A stretch of 44,607 nucleotides of DNA from Verrucomicrobiota bacterium (lineage in GTDB: Bacteria; Verrucomicrobiota; Verrucomicrobiia; Opitutales; Opitutaceae), in NCBI GenBank assembly GCA_030605125.1, contig JAUWBD010000012.1, forward strand, positions 1 to 44,607, written 5' to 3'. Position numbers and translations under genes: made by a program. The notes beneath the pieces were generated by a model that saw only the letters and a list, made by a program, of their open reading frames with translations, was not told the origin of the DNA and searched no databases. Below are positions 8,105 through 20,891 of the stretch, one piece after another (position 1 is the first letter of the stretch; every line of letters starts with the position of its first letter).

Positions 8105-8230
8105 TAGCAAGCCCCGCCGCCAGCCGGTGATGCGGAGCGCGAAAGACGGCCACGAGACGCAGTTCGGTGGAGGCGTTACCCCAACCCGGGCGGCGTTCGT
8201 ATTTACGGGTGAGTTCGTGTTGTGAGCAGC
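8105..8230 (-). pseudogene. Scrambled remnants of a second vsr gene
   Basis: Two stretches match the intact vsr at 8445-8912. At about 8105-8190 the minus strand encodes GNASTELRLVAVFRA, then, after a frame change, FALRITGWRRG; the intact gene has GNASTELRLVVVFRA and LGITGWRRG. Directly upstream, at about 8195-8230, it encodes HELTRKYERR, against HELTKRYERR near the C-terminus of intact Vsr. The nucleotides are also clearly alike (for example GCCAGCCGGTGATG in both). The C-terminal fragment precedes the N-terminal fragment, as expected if tandem copies recombined with an internal deletion. No function is expected. Confidence 0.75.
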
Positions 8231-8444
8231 GCCGCCCGCGGGGCACCCGGCGATGCCCACCCCTTCAGCCGCGAACGCGGCTTCCGGGGCCGCGCCGGGG
8301 ACGGCGCGACATGTATGTGAGACCGCACCCAAAGGGTGCCCGCCGTCTCTCACCTTTCCGCTTCGCTGCAAGGCCACGCGCAGTCGCCTGGCCATCTACG
8401 TGCTGCCGCACTTCGTGCACGCTGCCGCGCTTCCGTCCCAGAGG
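8231..8444. other. Intergenic spacer without a recognisable gene
   Basis: About 210 nt between the vsr remnant and the intact vsr stop. It contains several short GC-rich dyads (for example around GCGAACGCGGC and GGTGCCCGCCG) and no convincing coding frame. It is presumably debris of the same rearrangement that produced the vsr remnant. Confidence 0.4.
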
Positions 8445-8912
8445 CTAATCCAGCAGCCCGATCCGACGCAGACGCGCGAGGAGGCGGCGCTCGTAGCGTT
8501 TGGTCAGCTCGTGCTCCCAAAGGCGGAGGACGCGCCAGCCGCGGGCGCGGAGCTGGCGGGTGACGAGGCGGTCGCGGGCCTGGTTGTTCGCGATCTTGTC
8601 GCGCCAAAACTTCGCGTTCTGCCGGGGCTGGGTTGCGTGGATCGGGCAGCCGTGCCAAAAGCAGCCGTCCACGAAGACAGCGAATTTATGGACGGGAAAA
8701 ACGAAGTCGGGGCGGACTTGGAAGCGTCGCTGTCCGGCTTGGACCTCCAAGGCCGAAACCTTCCTCCCTCGAAGCGTTTTCCCCCGACGCCAGCCGGTGA
8801 TGCCGAGCGCACGAAAGACGACGACGAGCCGCAGCTCGGTCGAGGCGTTGCCCTTGCTCCGCACTTTGGCCATGAGCGCCGAACGTTGGGCCTTGGTGAG
8901 GATGTCGGGCAT
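8445..8912 (-). CDS. vsr: Very short patch repair endonuclease (Vsr)
   Basis: A 155-residue Vsr endonuclease, which nicks 5' of the T in T:G mismatches arising by deamination of 5-methylcytosine at the cognate methylase site. The catalytic Asp lies in RPDF (D69), followed by the zinc/intercalation region FVDGCFWHGCP (80-90) and the C-terminal block ARDRLVTRQLRARGWRVLRLWEHEL. A GTG at 8921 is possible, but ATG 8912 fits the family start (MPDILTKAQRSALMAKVRSKG). It is the last gene of the EcoRII-type set on the minus strand. Vsr of E. coli acts at Dcm/EcoRII-type CCWGG sites, matching the neighbouring methylase and nuclease. Confidence 0.95.
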   Translation of the reverse strand: MPDILTKAQRSALMAKVRSKGNASTELRLVVVFRALGITGWRRGKTLRGRKVSALEVQAGQRRFQVRPDFVFPVHKFAVFVDGCFWHGCPIHATQPRQNAKFWRDKIANNQARDRLVTRQLRARGWRVLRLWEHELTKRYERRLLARLRRIGLLD

Positions 8913-8977
8913 GGCGGGCACGTGGGGCTGGCCAGGGGGAGGCCGAAAGACGCAAGAACTCCGTCACCCGGAATGCG

Positions 8978-10150
8978 TCAACTGCTGCCGGGCGTCTGCA
9001 GGCGATGGAGCTTGGCCAAGAAATCGTCGACGCTGAGCAACCGGATGCCGGTGCGGAGATCGTAGCCCTTATGAAACGGCTTCGGAACCACCAAGGTGAC
9101 GTTGGCCTCGCGCATCTCCAGCAATTGGTTGGCCGAAATGCCTTCTTGAAGAGTAACGAGATGCTTCTCGGGGATGCGTTTGCTCTCGTTGAGAATCTGA
9201 CGCCAGCGATCTTTGCAGGTGGTTTTGAGACCAGCCACAACGAGGCGTGAAACGGGGAAAGCCGGGTTTTCGTAGGCCGCCTTACCGGGGATGAGCAGGT
9301 CCGGCTTCACGTTGCCGTCGATTCTCGGTTGTCGATCAAAGGGGAGGCCGTCGCCGCGCAGTAGTTCCTCCACATGGTTTTCAAAGCTGTGGCCAGCGCG
9401 GGATTTTCTCCGGTTCATCAACGTCGCCGCCACGTCCATGAATGCATCGAGGTCCAAAAACGGACGCTGGATCGAGGGAAGCGCGAGCTTTGTCTCCAGG
9501 CGTCTGAAGAGCTGGTATTCCGCCTCGATCCAGCGGAGGAGCTTCTCGTCGGCGGACGTGGGTATGGAGGAGCCGGCGCAGTGGTTGACGGCGTCACGGG
9601 CCCGTGCGGCCATCCATTTACCGTCCGGAAACTCATCCAAAGTGGTGACGGTTTTCTCGATCACGCGTTCGATGCAGCCTCTGGTTCCGTCATGTTTCGC
9701 CGCGCCGGGCGCATACACGCCCCAGCCGCCAAGGGTTTCGACGCCGAGCGCGGTTTTCAGTAGCTCGATGTCGGCATCCGTTTCGAGGACATGGGCGCCA
9801 AAGCGCGTGAGTGAAAAAGGAACGAGCACCAGCAGGCTGCCCACATAGCGTTCGTCCATCCACGGAAAGCCGCGTCCAAAGCAGGTGAGCCGGTATTCGC
9901 TGCGAGTTTTTTCACCATACCACGTCACCACAGAATCGGTTGCGAAACCGTGTGGCCATTGAACCCGCACGGATGACTTGTCCTTGCGCCCCTTCAGCGG
10001 CGGGTGAGCGGTGAAGAGGGGCCAAGCATGCTTCGGGAGGTGGAAGCCGCATTGGTGTGAATCTGTCGCGCCAACGTCATTTCGCGTGATGAACTTGCAG
10101 AGGGCACGTCCCGCCGCGAGCGCGTCGGAGATGGCGGATTCGACAGACAT
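8978..10150 (-). CDS. EcoRII-type restriction endonuclease
   Basis: A 390-residue type IIE restriction enzyme, close to the length of EcoRII (about 400). The N-terminal effector-binding domain starts with CKFITRNDVGATDSHQCGF (18-36). The C-terminal PD-(D/E)xK-like domain has GHSFENHVEELL (about 253-264), VKPDLLIPG (281-289) and GLKTTCKDRWRQIL (307-320), the EcoRII-C signature. The family needs two sites and cuts before CCWGG; that specificity here is inferred from family membership. ATG 10150 is used because the family-like region starts right after it; the upstream extension has low similarity to anything. It lies 22 nt downstream of the methylase. No clear ribosome binding site. Confidence 0.93.
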   Translation of the reverse strand: MSVESAISDALAAGRALCKFITRNDVGATDSHQCGFHLPKHAWPLFTAHPPLKGRKDKSSVRVQWPHGFATDSVVTWYGEKTRSEYRLTCFGRGFPWMDERYVGSLLVLVPFSLTRFGAHVLETDADIELLKTALGVETLGGWGVYAPGAAKHDGTRGCIERVIEKTVTTLDEFPDGKWMAARARDAVNHCAGSSIPTSADEKLLRWIEAEYQLFRRLETKLALPSIQRPFLDLDAFMDVAATLMNRRKSRAGHSFENHVEELLRGDGLPFDRQPRIDGNVKPDLLIPGKAAYENPAFPVSRLVVAGLKTTCKDRWRQILNESKRIPEKHLVTLQEGISANQLLEMREANVTLVVPKPFHKGYDLRTGIRLLSVDDFLAKLHRLQTPGSS

Positions 10151-10172
10151 GGGGGGTGCTGGCGCCGGCGGC

Positions 10173-11264
10173 TCAAACGGGTTTGCCGCGCTTTCGTTTC
10201 CCCGAAGGCGGCTTGGTGGCGAAGTAACGGGCTTGAGGCTCTTCGAGAACAAGGTCGGGCGGTCGCCCTAAAGGCGCCCGTAGGGACTCGATCACCGCGT
10301 GCGCGAGGCGTTCTACGACCGGGACGACGACGGAGTTGCCGAATTGGCGGTAGGCCTGGGTGTCGGAGACGGTGATCTTGAAATCGTCGGGGTAGCCCAT
10401 GAGCCGCGCGCACTCGCGCGGCGTCAGGCGTCGAGGCGTTTTGCCCGCCCCTTGGGATACAAGAATCTCCGAACCGTCCTTGTAGTAGCGGGCACTGAGT
10501 GTGCGGGTGGTGCTTTGGGCGGTGACGAGACCGAAGCCGAAGCCGTTGCCCGCGGCCTGATGCTTTCTCGCGTAGTCTTGGAGATAGGCCCAGAGCTTGG
10601 GCGTAAGCGTGTATTTTGCCGGCACGTCTTTTTCGAGAATCGACCCGAGGCGCGGGCCTTCGCCTTCGGCGGGGAACTCGGGAAACTCGAAGTAACGGGG
10701 TTCGCGAAAGCCGATGAGAAAGATGCGCTCGCGGTGCTGCGGGACCACGCCTTGCGCATCGATGATCTTGTAGTGGACCTGATAGCCGAGCTCGTGGGCG
10801 AGCGTGTCGTAGATGACGCGGAAGGTGCGGCCCTTGTCGTGGCTCTTCAGGTTCTTGACGTTCTCCAGCACGAACGCGGCTGGACGGTGGTGCTCCAGGA
10901 TGTCGCGGATGGCGAAGAACAGGTTGCCTTGCCGCTCGTCGTCGAAGCCGTGCTTTCGGCCCAAGCTCTTCTTCTTCGAAACGCCAGCAATGCTGAAAGG
11001 CTGGCAGGGGAAGCCTCCGCAGAGGATGTCGTGGGCTGGGATTTGCTCGACCGGCAGGGCGTTGATGTCGCCGTGCGGCGATTCGCCGAAATTGGCGGCG
11101 TAGGTCTTTTGTGAATACTTGTCCCAGTCGCTCGAGAACAGGCAGCGGGCGCCCGCTCGCTCGAAGGCGATGCGGAAGCCGCCGATGCCGCAGAACAGGT
11201 CGATGAAGCGGAGCGGCCGGTCGGAAGTGACCGCGCGGGGCGCCGCGGGAAGCGCGGCGTGCAT
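10173..11264 (-). CDS. DNA (cytosine-5-)-methyltransferase, Dcm/EcoRII-like
   Basis: A 363-residue C5-cytosine methylase using S-adenosylmethionine. In order: motif I ([19 protein letters not shown], about residues 20-38), motif IV with the catalytic cysteine (GGFPCQPFS, Cys near 87), motif VI (VLENVKNL, near 133-140), motif VIII ([11 protein letters not shown]), a short target-recognition region, and motif X ([12 protein letters not shown]). With Vsr and the EcoRII-type nuclease downstream it is probably a CCWGG methylase that modifies the inner cytosine. ATG 11264 overlaps the regulator stop as TGATG; a TTG just before it is less likely. The tail is basic (Lys/Arg/Pro-rich). Confidence 0.95.
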   Translation of the reverse strand: MHAALPAAPRAVTSDRPLRFIDLFCGIGGFRIAFERAGARCLFSSDWDKYSQKTYAANFGESPHGDINALPVEQIPAHDILCGGFPCQPFSIAGVSKKKSLGRKHGFDDERQGNLFFAIRDILEHHRPAAFVLENVKNLKSHDKGRTFRVIYDTLAHELGYQVHYKIIDAQGVVPQHRERIFLIGFREPRYFEFPEFPAEGEGPRLGSILEKDVPAKYTLTPKLWAYLQDYARKHQAAGNGFGFGLVTAQSTTRTLSARYYKDGSEILVSQGAGKTPRRLTPRECARLMGYPDDFKITVSDTQAYRQFGNSVVVPVVERLAHAVIESLRAPLGRPPDLVLEEPQARYFATKPPSGKRKRGKPV

Positions 11265-11488
11265 CAATCGATCTCCTCGCAGAGGTCGGCCAGACGGACG
11301 CGGAGCGCCTTCGCGATGCGAACGGCGCTGATGATAGTGGGGTTTCGCTCACCGCGCTCGATGCCGCCCACGTAGGTGCGGTCGAGTTCCGCAATCGCGG
11401 CGAGGTTCTCTTGGGAGATGCGGTAGGCTTCGCGCTTACGTCGGACGTTCTGGCCGAACTTCTTGAGGATAGGTTCTCGGTCGGACAT
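11264..11488 (-). CDS. XRE-type regulator of the restriction-modification operon (C-protein-like)
   Basis: A 74-residue single-domain HTH_XRE protein. The helix-turn-helix spans about residues 20-50 ([27 protein letters not shown]), with the [14 protein letters not shown] continuation typical of small restriction-modification controllers. Its stop overlaps the methylase start (TGATG), placing it as first gene of the operon regulator, methylase, nuclease, vsr. Controller proteins delay nuclease expression or repress the methylase; which applies here is not visible. A short dyad 10-28 nt upstream of its ATG could be its binding site. Confidence 0.88.
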   Translation of the reverse strand: MSDREPILKKFGQNVRRKREAYRISQENLAAIAELDRTYVGGIERGERNPTIISAVRIAKALRVRLADLCEEID

Positions 11489-11497
11489 CCGCCGAGA

Positions 11498-11516
11498 ATA
11501 TCGAAACGCCGATTAT
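11498..11516. promoter_or_regulatory. Candidate operator between XRE regulator and HNH gene
   Basis: In the 89-nt space between the divergent regulator and HNH genes, ATCG (11500-11503) and CGAT (11510-11513) form a short dyad inside an AT-richer ATATCGAAACGCCGATTAT. A second, wider pair, CAGACG (11517-11522) and CGTCTG (11545-11550), lies beside it. Either could be bound by the small XRE regulator. Weak evidence, based on position and symmetry only. Confidence 0.3.
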
Positions 11517-11577
11517 CAGACGACGGACTATGAGTATCATCTGGCGTCTGGAGCGGCCCTTTGCAGCCTGGGCAGAC

Positions 11578-12387
11578 ATGGCGAAATCACCTTCCGTCAG
11601 ATGGACGCGTGAACATCTGCTGATGGCGTTGAGCCTTTATCCGCAGTTGAACTTCGGGCGTCTGCATTCCCGTAATCCGCACATTAAAGGAGTCGCCGAA
11701 AAGATGGGGCGAAGCGCGGGGAGCCTGGCCTTGAAGCTGACCAACTTTGCTTCGCTCGATCCGCTGCTGAAACAGAAAGGGATGGCGCACACGTCGGCGC
11801 AAGACCGCGCCCTATGGGCTGAGTTTGAGACGCGTCGCGGAGACGTTCGCGCCGAAGGCGAGACGCTGCTTCACGCCCTGTTCGGCCTGCGCGAGGACCA
11901 GGAGCTGGATTTTCTCGATCCGAAGGGAATTCGAGTCGTTGCCTCCGAGATGGAGATCGAGGCGGAGGAGACGGCGGAGAAAACCGATGACGAACTCCGG
12001 AGGTTGCGACGCGGCTATTGGTTCTTTCGTCAGGCCATTCTCAACATCTACGACGTGCAATGTTGCATCACCGGCATCGCCATGCCGCGTCTGCTGATTG
12101 CGAGCCATATTCGGCCAGCCCGGAAGTTCCCGGAGGAGCGCTTCAACCTGAACAACGGGCTTTGCCTCTCGGGGCTGCATTCTCCCGCGTTCGCGGGGGG
12201 ACTGATCACCTTGGACGAGAAATACCGCTTGGTGCTCAGCCCGCGGCTGAAGAAGCAGTTTTCCAAGGAAGCGCTGAAAACGAATTTCGAGCCCTATGAG
12301 GGGCAGCCGATCCGTTTGCCGAACGTTTTGGCGGAGCCTTCCCAAGAAAGCTTAGCCTACCATCGCGAACACGTGTTCACCGCTTAA
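11578..12387 (+). CDS. HNH endonuclease (putative restriction endonuclease, HNH_2 type)
   Basis: About 269 residues. The N-terminal half has the conserved arrangement of this family: WTREHLLMALSLYPQLNFGRLHSRNP, then VAEKMGRSAGSLALKLTNFASLDP, a helical module probably binding DNA. The C-terminal HNH_2 nuclease begins at CCITGIAMPRLLIASHIRPA (ASH at about residue 174) and continues NLNNGLCLSGLH, carrying the H-N-H residues. ATG 11578 is chosen because related proteins start with MAKS.TRE; ATG 11530 would add 16 unrelated residues. It is divergent from the restriction-modification operon and its stop overlaps that of the next minus gene by 2-3 nt. Probably an accessory restriction nuclease; its target is unknown. 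Confidence 0.85.
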   Translation: MAKSPSVRWTREHLLMALSLYPQLNFGRLHSRNPHIKGVAEKMGRSAGSLALKLTNFASLDPLLKQKGMAHTSAQDRALWAEFETRRGDVRAEGETLLHALFGLREDQELDFLDPKGIRVVASEMEIEAEETAEKTDDELRRLRRGYWFFRQAILNIYDVQCCITGIAMPRLLIASHIRPARKFPEERFNLNNGLCLSGLHSPAFAGGLITLDEKYRLVLSPRLKKQFSKEALKTNFEPYEGQPIRLPNVLAEPSQESLAYHREHVFTA

Positions 12388-13330
12388 ATCAGCCCATGAA
12401 GTTTGAGGTAATCGTCGATCGACTTGATTACCCCGCCGTTAGGGTCGCGGGCGAGGTGCCGGACAATAACAGCCCGAAAGAGTTCTTCGCGTGGCAACGG
12501 CTTCAATAGCATGCCAACACGCTCCCTAGCTTGTTCTTCTCCGAAGACCTTCAAGTGTGTTTCGGTGCCGTGTGCGTGGCTTGAGTGAACGACGATGGCA
12601 TCGAGCTCTCGATGTGCTTTTAAAAAGGCTTGAGCCGTCGCTTCCAGAACGGCGTCGGCGGGAAAGAACGTTGAGACGCATCCGATGTTAAGTGTTCCAT
12701 TTCCTGAGCGTGAGAATTTGCCAGTAAGCGATTCGAACCTGCTTTGATGACGACGACCTTTATGGGCGTTGTCCAATATGCCGGTCCATTCACCGCGCCA
12801 GTTTTTGACTTCGATAACGAGCGAAGTGCTGCGGGAGATCAGGCTCCAATCAGCATCTAGTCCGGTGTCCGAATTGAGGACTGGTCCCGACACGGCTTGT
12901 GCATCCTGCCAACGGTCGAGCCAGCAAAGTTCTTCTACTGTATCCAAATGTTTCTGGGGATCCCTTAGGCCATCGAGAAGATGCTTAGGCAAACGGCCAA
13001 GGAGTAGACGCCCCGTTTCGAGCGCGCGGCCAAGCTTGAGCAGGTCTCCATGACTTATGCCGGGTGCATTCACGGCGAACGCATCCTGCGCTCCAAAACC
13101 GAAGTCGGCAGAGTCTAAATTGTAACGCGGATCGCTTAACTCGTAAGCCGGATAAGGTGCTCCGAACGGTGTTTTCCACCCGATCAGCTTCAGGGGATAT
13201 CGCGTAGTAGCTACCCAATCTTGTATAGCCTCCGCGCGTGTTCCTGCTTCCGCTTGAGTCAAAAGTGCCCTGCCTTTGCCGTCTGTGGCAGACAGCAGGG
13301 CTAGCCTAAGCTGGTCAGGGCTTGGGGGCG

Positions 13331-13334
<4 letters not shown>
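12384..13334 (-). CDS. Uncharacterised protein with PD-(D/E)xK nuclease-like core
   Basis: A 316-residue protein I cannot place in a named family. Around residues 160-180 it has DADWSL, about a dozen residues, then [13 protein letters not shown]. The D162 / E175-x-K177 spacing is the signature of PD-(D/E)xK nuclease cores, so a DNA-cleaving role is plausible but inferred. The apparent start is TTG at 13334, overlapping the metH stop as TTGA, which suggests translational coupling. No internal Met offers a better start. Base composition is visibly less GC-rich than metH, consistent with acquisition. Its 3' end overlaps the HNH gene stop by 3 nt. Membership in the defence region fits the nuclease reading. 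Confidence 0.7.
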
Positions 13335-18322
<4,988 letters not shown>

Positions 18323-18385
18323 GGAACGGGAGAGCAGGAGGCGAAAGAGAAAGGGACGAAAGGCGATTTTCCCTCGTCGGTCAAA

Positions 18386-18419
18386 AACATATCTTTACTT
18401 TTAGATATGTTGATATGTT
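18386..18419 (-). promoter_or_regulatory. Candidate operator upstream of metH (AACATATC half-sites)
   Basis: AACATATCT (18386-18394) and AGATATGTT (18403-18411) form a perfect 9-bp inverted repeat with an 8-nt spacer, and a third half-site, GATATGTT, follows directly (18412-18419). The cluster is AT-rich in GC-rich DNA and lies 64-97 nt upstream of the metH ATG. Such spacing fits a repressor site overlapping the metH promoter. The ATATC/GATAT style recalls operators of ArsR-family regulators, some of which control methionine-cycle genes in other phyla; that link is an inference. Confidence 0.6.
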
Positions 18420-18484
18420 GCTCAGTGCGTCGGGATTTTCCTTGTCCGGCCTACGCGCGTTTTTTGCCAAGCTCTTATCGGCTG

Positions 18485-18715
18485 GTGAACAAGGCTCGCG
18501 TGCGGCGCGGCGGGGCCAAAACTCGGCGATGTTCGCGTTCTTTGCACGTTTTCAGAGTCAGGGAAGGCCGTGAGAACCGGCCACAGTTGCGCTGCGGTAT
18601 CGTGCCACAAACTCCCACCTCGTCGGCGAACGGCGAGGGCAAAGCCAATCGGGTTAGCAGCCCGGTGAAGGCGAGGAGCGAGGTCTGAAGCACGGAGTCC
18701 GAAGATCTGTTCTGG
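18485..18715 (+). promoter_or_regulatory. Cobalamin riboswitch
   Basis: The plus strand carries the ordered conserved blocks of the cobalamin riboswitch. AGGGAAGGCCGTGAGAACC (from 18560) matches the GGGAA..GGTG..AA.CC core. ACAGTTGCGCTGCGGT (18583-18598) corresponds to the AC.GTCGCGC.GC.GT region, and GTGCCAC follows at 18602. The B12-box-like GAGTCCGAAGATCTG runs from 18695. GAACA (18487-18491) can pair with TGTTC (18708-18712) to close the outer stem. It lies about 130 nt upstream of the first gene of the btu/cob operon, so high cobalamin should switch that operon off. The expression platform was not resolved. The P3-P5 region deviates from the usual consensus. Confidence 0.8.
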
Positions 18716-18843
18716 AATCGTCTCACGCGTCGGTCGCCAAACTTTTGCGGGCGTCCGATCGCGAAATCTTCATCGCAAAAATGAAGCGTGAGAGCAGGTC
18801 GGCCTTCGGTCGTTTGCTCGCACCAGCAGTCCACCGAAAGCCC

Positions 18844-19686
18844 ATGCAACTCGAACCAAACACCTCCGTCCTCTCGCGGGTCGGCGCCCTGCGCCGTCTC
18901 TCCCTTGCGCTCGCCGCCCTTGGCGCCGGGGCCTCGCTCGCCTCCGCGGCCGTGATCGATTTCTCCGATCTCACGCTCGCGCCCAATTCCTTTTTCAACG
19001 GCGGCCCGACCACCAACAGCACCGGCTGGACCAGTGGCGGCGCTACCTTTGGCAACAGCTACAACTCGAGCTGGGGCGGCTTCTGGAACGGCCTCGTGTA
19101 TTCGAACGTCAACGACACCACCACCCCGGGCTTCGGCAACCAATACGCCGCCTTCACCGGCGCCGGCGTGGGCGGCTCCGGCATCTACGCCGTGGCCTAC
19201 TCCGGCCCGGCCGCCTTCATCAACCTGCCCGCCGGCACCTTCGCGCAGTCGGTGTATTTGACCAACACCACCTACGCCGCGCTCGACATGCTCAACGGCT
19301 CGCCCTTCTCGAAAAAGTTCGGCGGCGAGACGGGCGACGACGAGGACTTCTTCGACGTCATCATCACCGGCTACACCGGCCTCGGCGGCACGGGCGCCGT
19401 GACAGGCTTTGTGACCTTCCGCCTCGCCGATTACACCTTCGCGGACAACAGCCAGGATTACATCGTCAACACCTGGTCCTACGTTGACCTCACCCCGCTC
19501 GGCGCCGCCGCCTCGCTCATTTTCACCTGGAACTCATCCGACGTCGGGGAATACGGCATCAACACCCCCACCTACGTCGCCCTCGACAATCTCACCGTCA
19601 TCCCCGAGCCCGCCAACGCGGCCGGTCTGGCCGGCGTGGTTGCGCTCGCGCTGCTGGGCTTCCGTCGCCGCAAGCTCCGCCGATGA
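18844..19686 (+). CDS. DUF4465 protein with PEP-CTERM sorting signal, first gene of the B12 operon
   Basis: A 280-residue exported protein. Signal peptide about residues 1-35 (RRLSLALAALGAGASLASA). The mature part has the DUF4465 pattern: WNGLVYSNVNDTTTPGFGNQYAAFTG, an SGIYAVAY segment, VYLTNTTYAALDMLNG, FSKKFGG, and DLTPLGAAASLIFTWNSSDVG..GINTPTYVALDN. The C-terminus is a classical PEP-CTERM tail (VIPEPANAAG, hydrophobic helix, FRRRKLRR) recognised by exosortase. ATG 18844 puts the signal peptide at the start; the frame also extends upstream to 18745. From memory, DUF4465-containing proteins have been linked to surface cobalamin binding in Bacteroidetes (BtuH); this should be confirmed. The cobalamin riboswitch upstream and BtuFCD downstream support a B12-binding surface role here. 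Confidence 0.85.
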   Translation: MQLEPNTSVLSRVGALRRLSLALAALGAGASLASAAVIDFSDLTLAPNSFFNGGPTTNSTGWTSGGATFGNSYNSSWGGFWNGLVYSNVNDTTTPGFGNQYAAFTGAGVGGSGIYAVAYSGPAAFINLPAGTFAQSVYLTNTTYAALDMLNGSPFSKKFGGETGDDEDFFDVIITGYTGLGGTGAVTGFVTFRLADYTFADNSQDYIVNTWSYVDLTPLGAAASLIFTWNSSDVGEYGINTPTYVALDNLTVIPEPANAAGLAGVVALALLGFRRRKLRR

Positions 19687-20891
19687 AAACCGCACGCGCC
19701 AACGCGGCCGCGCTCGCGGTCGTCGCCGCGCTCCTCTGGGCCGGCGCCGCGAGCCTGCGCGCCGGCCCCTACTCCCCGGCCGGCGGTCAACCCGGCTCCA
19801 CCGCCATCTCCCGCACCAGCCCCGAAATCGGCGGCTGGGCCACGGGCGTGGCGCAGCTCGTGCGAGGCCCCGCGCAGATCGACGAGCCCGACTACGGCTA
19901 CGCCAATCACGGCACCGGCGCCGACGCGCTCGGTCCCGCCGGCACGAACGTCTTTGGCACCGTCAGCCTCGGAGACGGGGGCTCGATCACGCTCACCTTC
20001 GCGGAGCCGATCCGCAACGGCGAGGGCTGGGACTTCGCGGTCTTCGAGAACGGTTTTCTTCAATTTGGCACCACCTATTTTTGCGAACTCGCCTTCGTCG
20101 AAGTGAGCTCGAACGGAGTCGATTTTTTCCGCTTCCCCTCGGTCTCGCTCACGCAGACCGGGCGTCAGATCGACAGCTTCGAAGGCATGGATCCGACCAA
20201 TATCCACAACCTCGCCGGCCGCGACCCGCTCGGCTGGGGCACACCCTTTGACCTTTCCGACTTGGCCGAGGTGGCGGCTGCGCACCCGACTACGCTCAAC
20301 CTCAACGCGATCACCCACGTGCGCATCATCGACGTCGTGGGCTCCATCGACCCCGCCTACGCCTCCTACGATTCGCTCGGCAACATCATCAACGATCCCT
20401 GGCCCACGCCCTTCGGCACCGGCGGCTTCGACCTCGACGCCGTCGCCGTGCGCTACCGCGAGCCGGTCGCGGCCTCGCTCTACGACCAGTGGCGGGCGTC
20501 TTGGTGGGACGAGGAGGAGCTTACCGACGCGAGCGTCAGCGGCGACCATGCGGACCCGGACGCGGACGGCCTGCCCAACCTGCTCGAATACGCGCTCGGC
20601 GGCTCGCCGCTTGATCCCGCCTCCGCGCCCCGTCCTCAGCCCGGTCTTGGCTCGGCTGTGTTGGAGGGGCAGACGCGCAGCGTGCTCACCCTTGGCTTCA
20701 GTCGCGTGGCCGATCCCGAGCTGATCTACCGTGTCGAGGCGGCCAACGAACTTGCCGGCTCGCCGATCTGGACGACGATCTTCACGTCCACCGGCGCGCA
20801 GAACATCGCCGGCGCCGTTACCGTCCACGACACCGTCGCCCTCGGCGCCACGCCGCGCCGCTTCCTTCGCCTGCGGGTGGAACGTCCATGA
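19683..20891 (+). CDS. Exported surface protein of the B12 operon
   Basis: A 402-residue protein with a signal peptide (residues 1-27, ALAVVAALLWAGAASLRA). The body resembles a family of cell-surface proteins found near corrinoid-transport genes: GSVSL-like strand pairs (FGTVSLGDGGSITLTF), GWDFAVFENGF, AFVEVSSNGVDFFRFPS and THVRIIDVVGS. The C-terminal third has DADGLPNLLEYALGGSPLDP, a probable calcium-binding segment frequent in Opitutaceae secreted proteins, then a beta-domain. Start ATG overlaps the previous stop (ATGA), so the genes are translationally coupled. Likely acts outside the cytoplasm with the DUF4465 protein in corrinoid capture; that role is inferred from the operon. Confidence 0.8.
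   Translation: MKTARANAAALAVVAALLWAGAASLRAGPYSPAGGQPGSTAISRTSPEIGGWATGVAQLVRGPAQIDEPDYGYANHGTGADALGPAGTNVFGTVSLGDGGSITLTFAEPIRNGEGWDFAVFENGFLQFGTTYFCELAFVEVSSNGVDFFRFPSVSLTQTGRQIDSFEGMDPTNIHNLAGRDPLGWGTPFDLSDLAEVAAAHPTTLNLNAITHVRIIDVVGSIDPAYASYDSLGNIINDPWPTPFGTGGFDLDAVAVRYREPVAASLYDQWRASWWDEEELTDASVSGDHADPDADGLPNLLEYALGGSPLDPASAPRPQPGLGSAVLEGQTRSVLTLGFSRVADPELIYRVEAANELAGSPIWTTIFTSTGAQNIAGAVTVHDTVALGATPRRFLRLRVERP

Noticed and set aside
7842-8246. A 134-residue antitoxin with an extended N-terminus
   Set aside because: The extension consists of the vsr remnants read in frame; the DUF433 family starts at the internal ATG.
18485-18715. Riboswitch acting on metH
   Set aside because: The conserved blocks read on the plus strand, so they can only control the divergent B12 operon.
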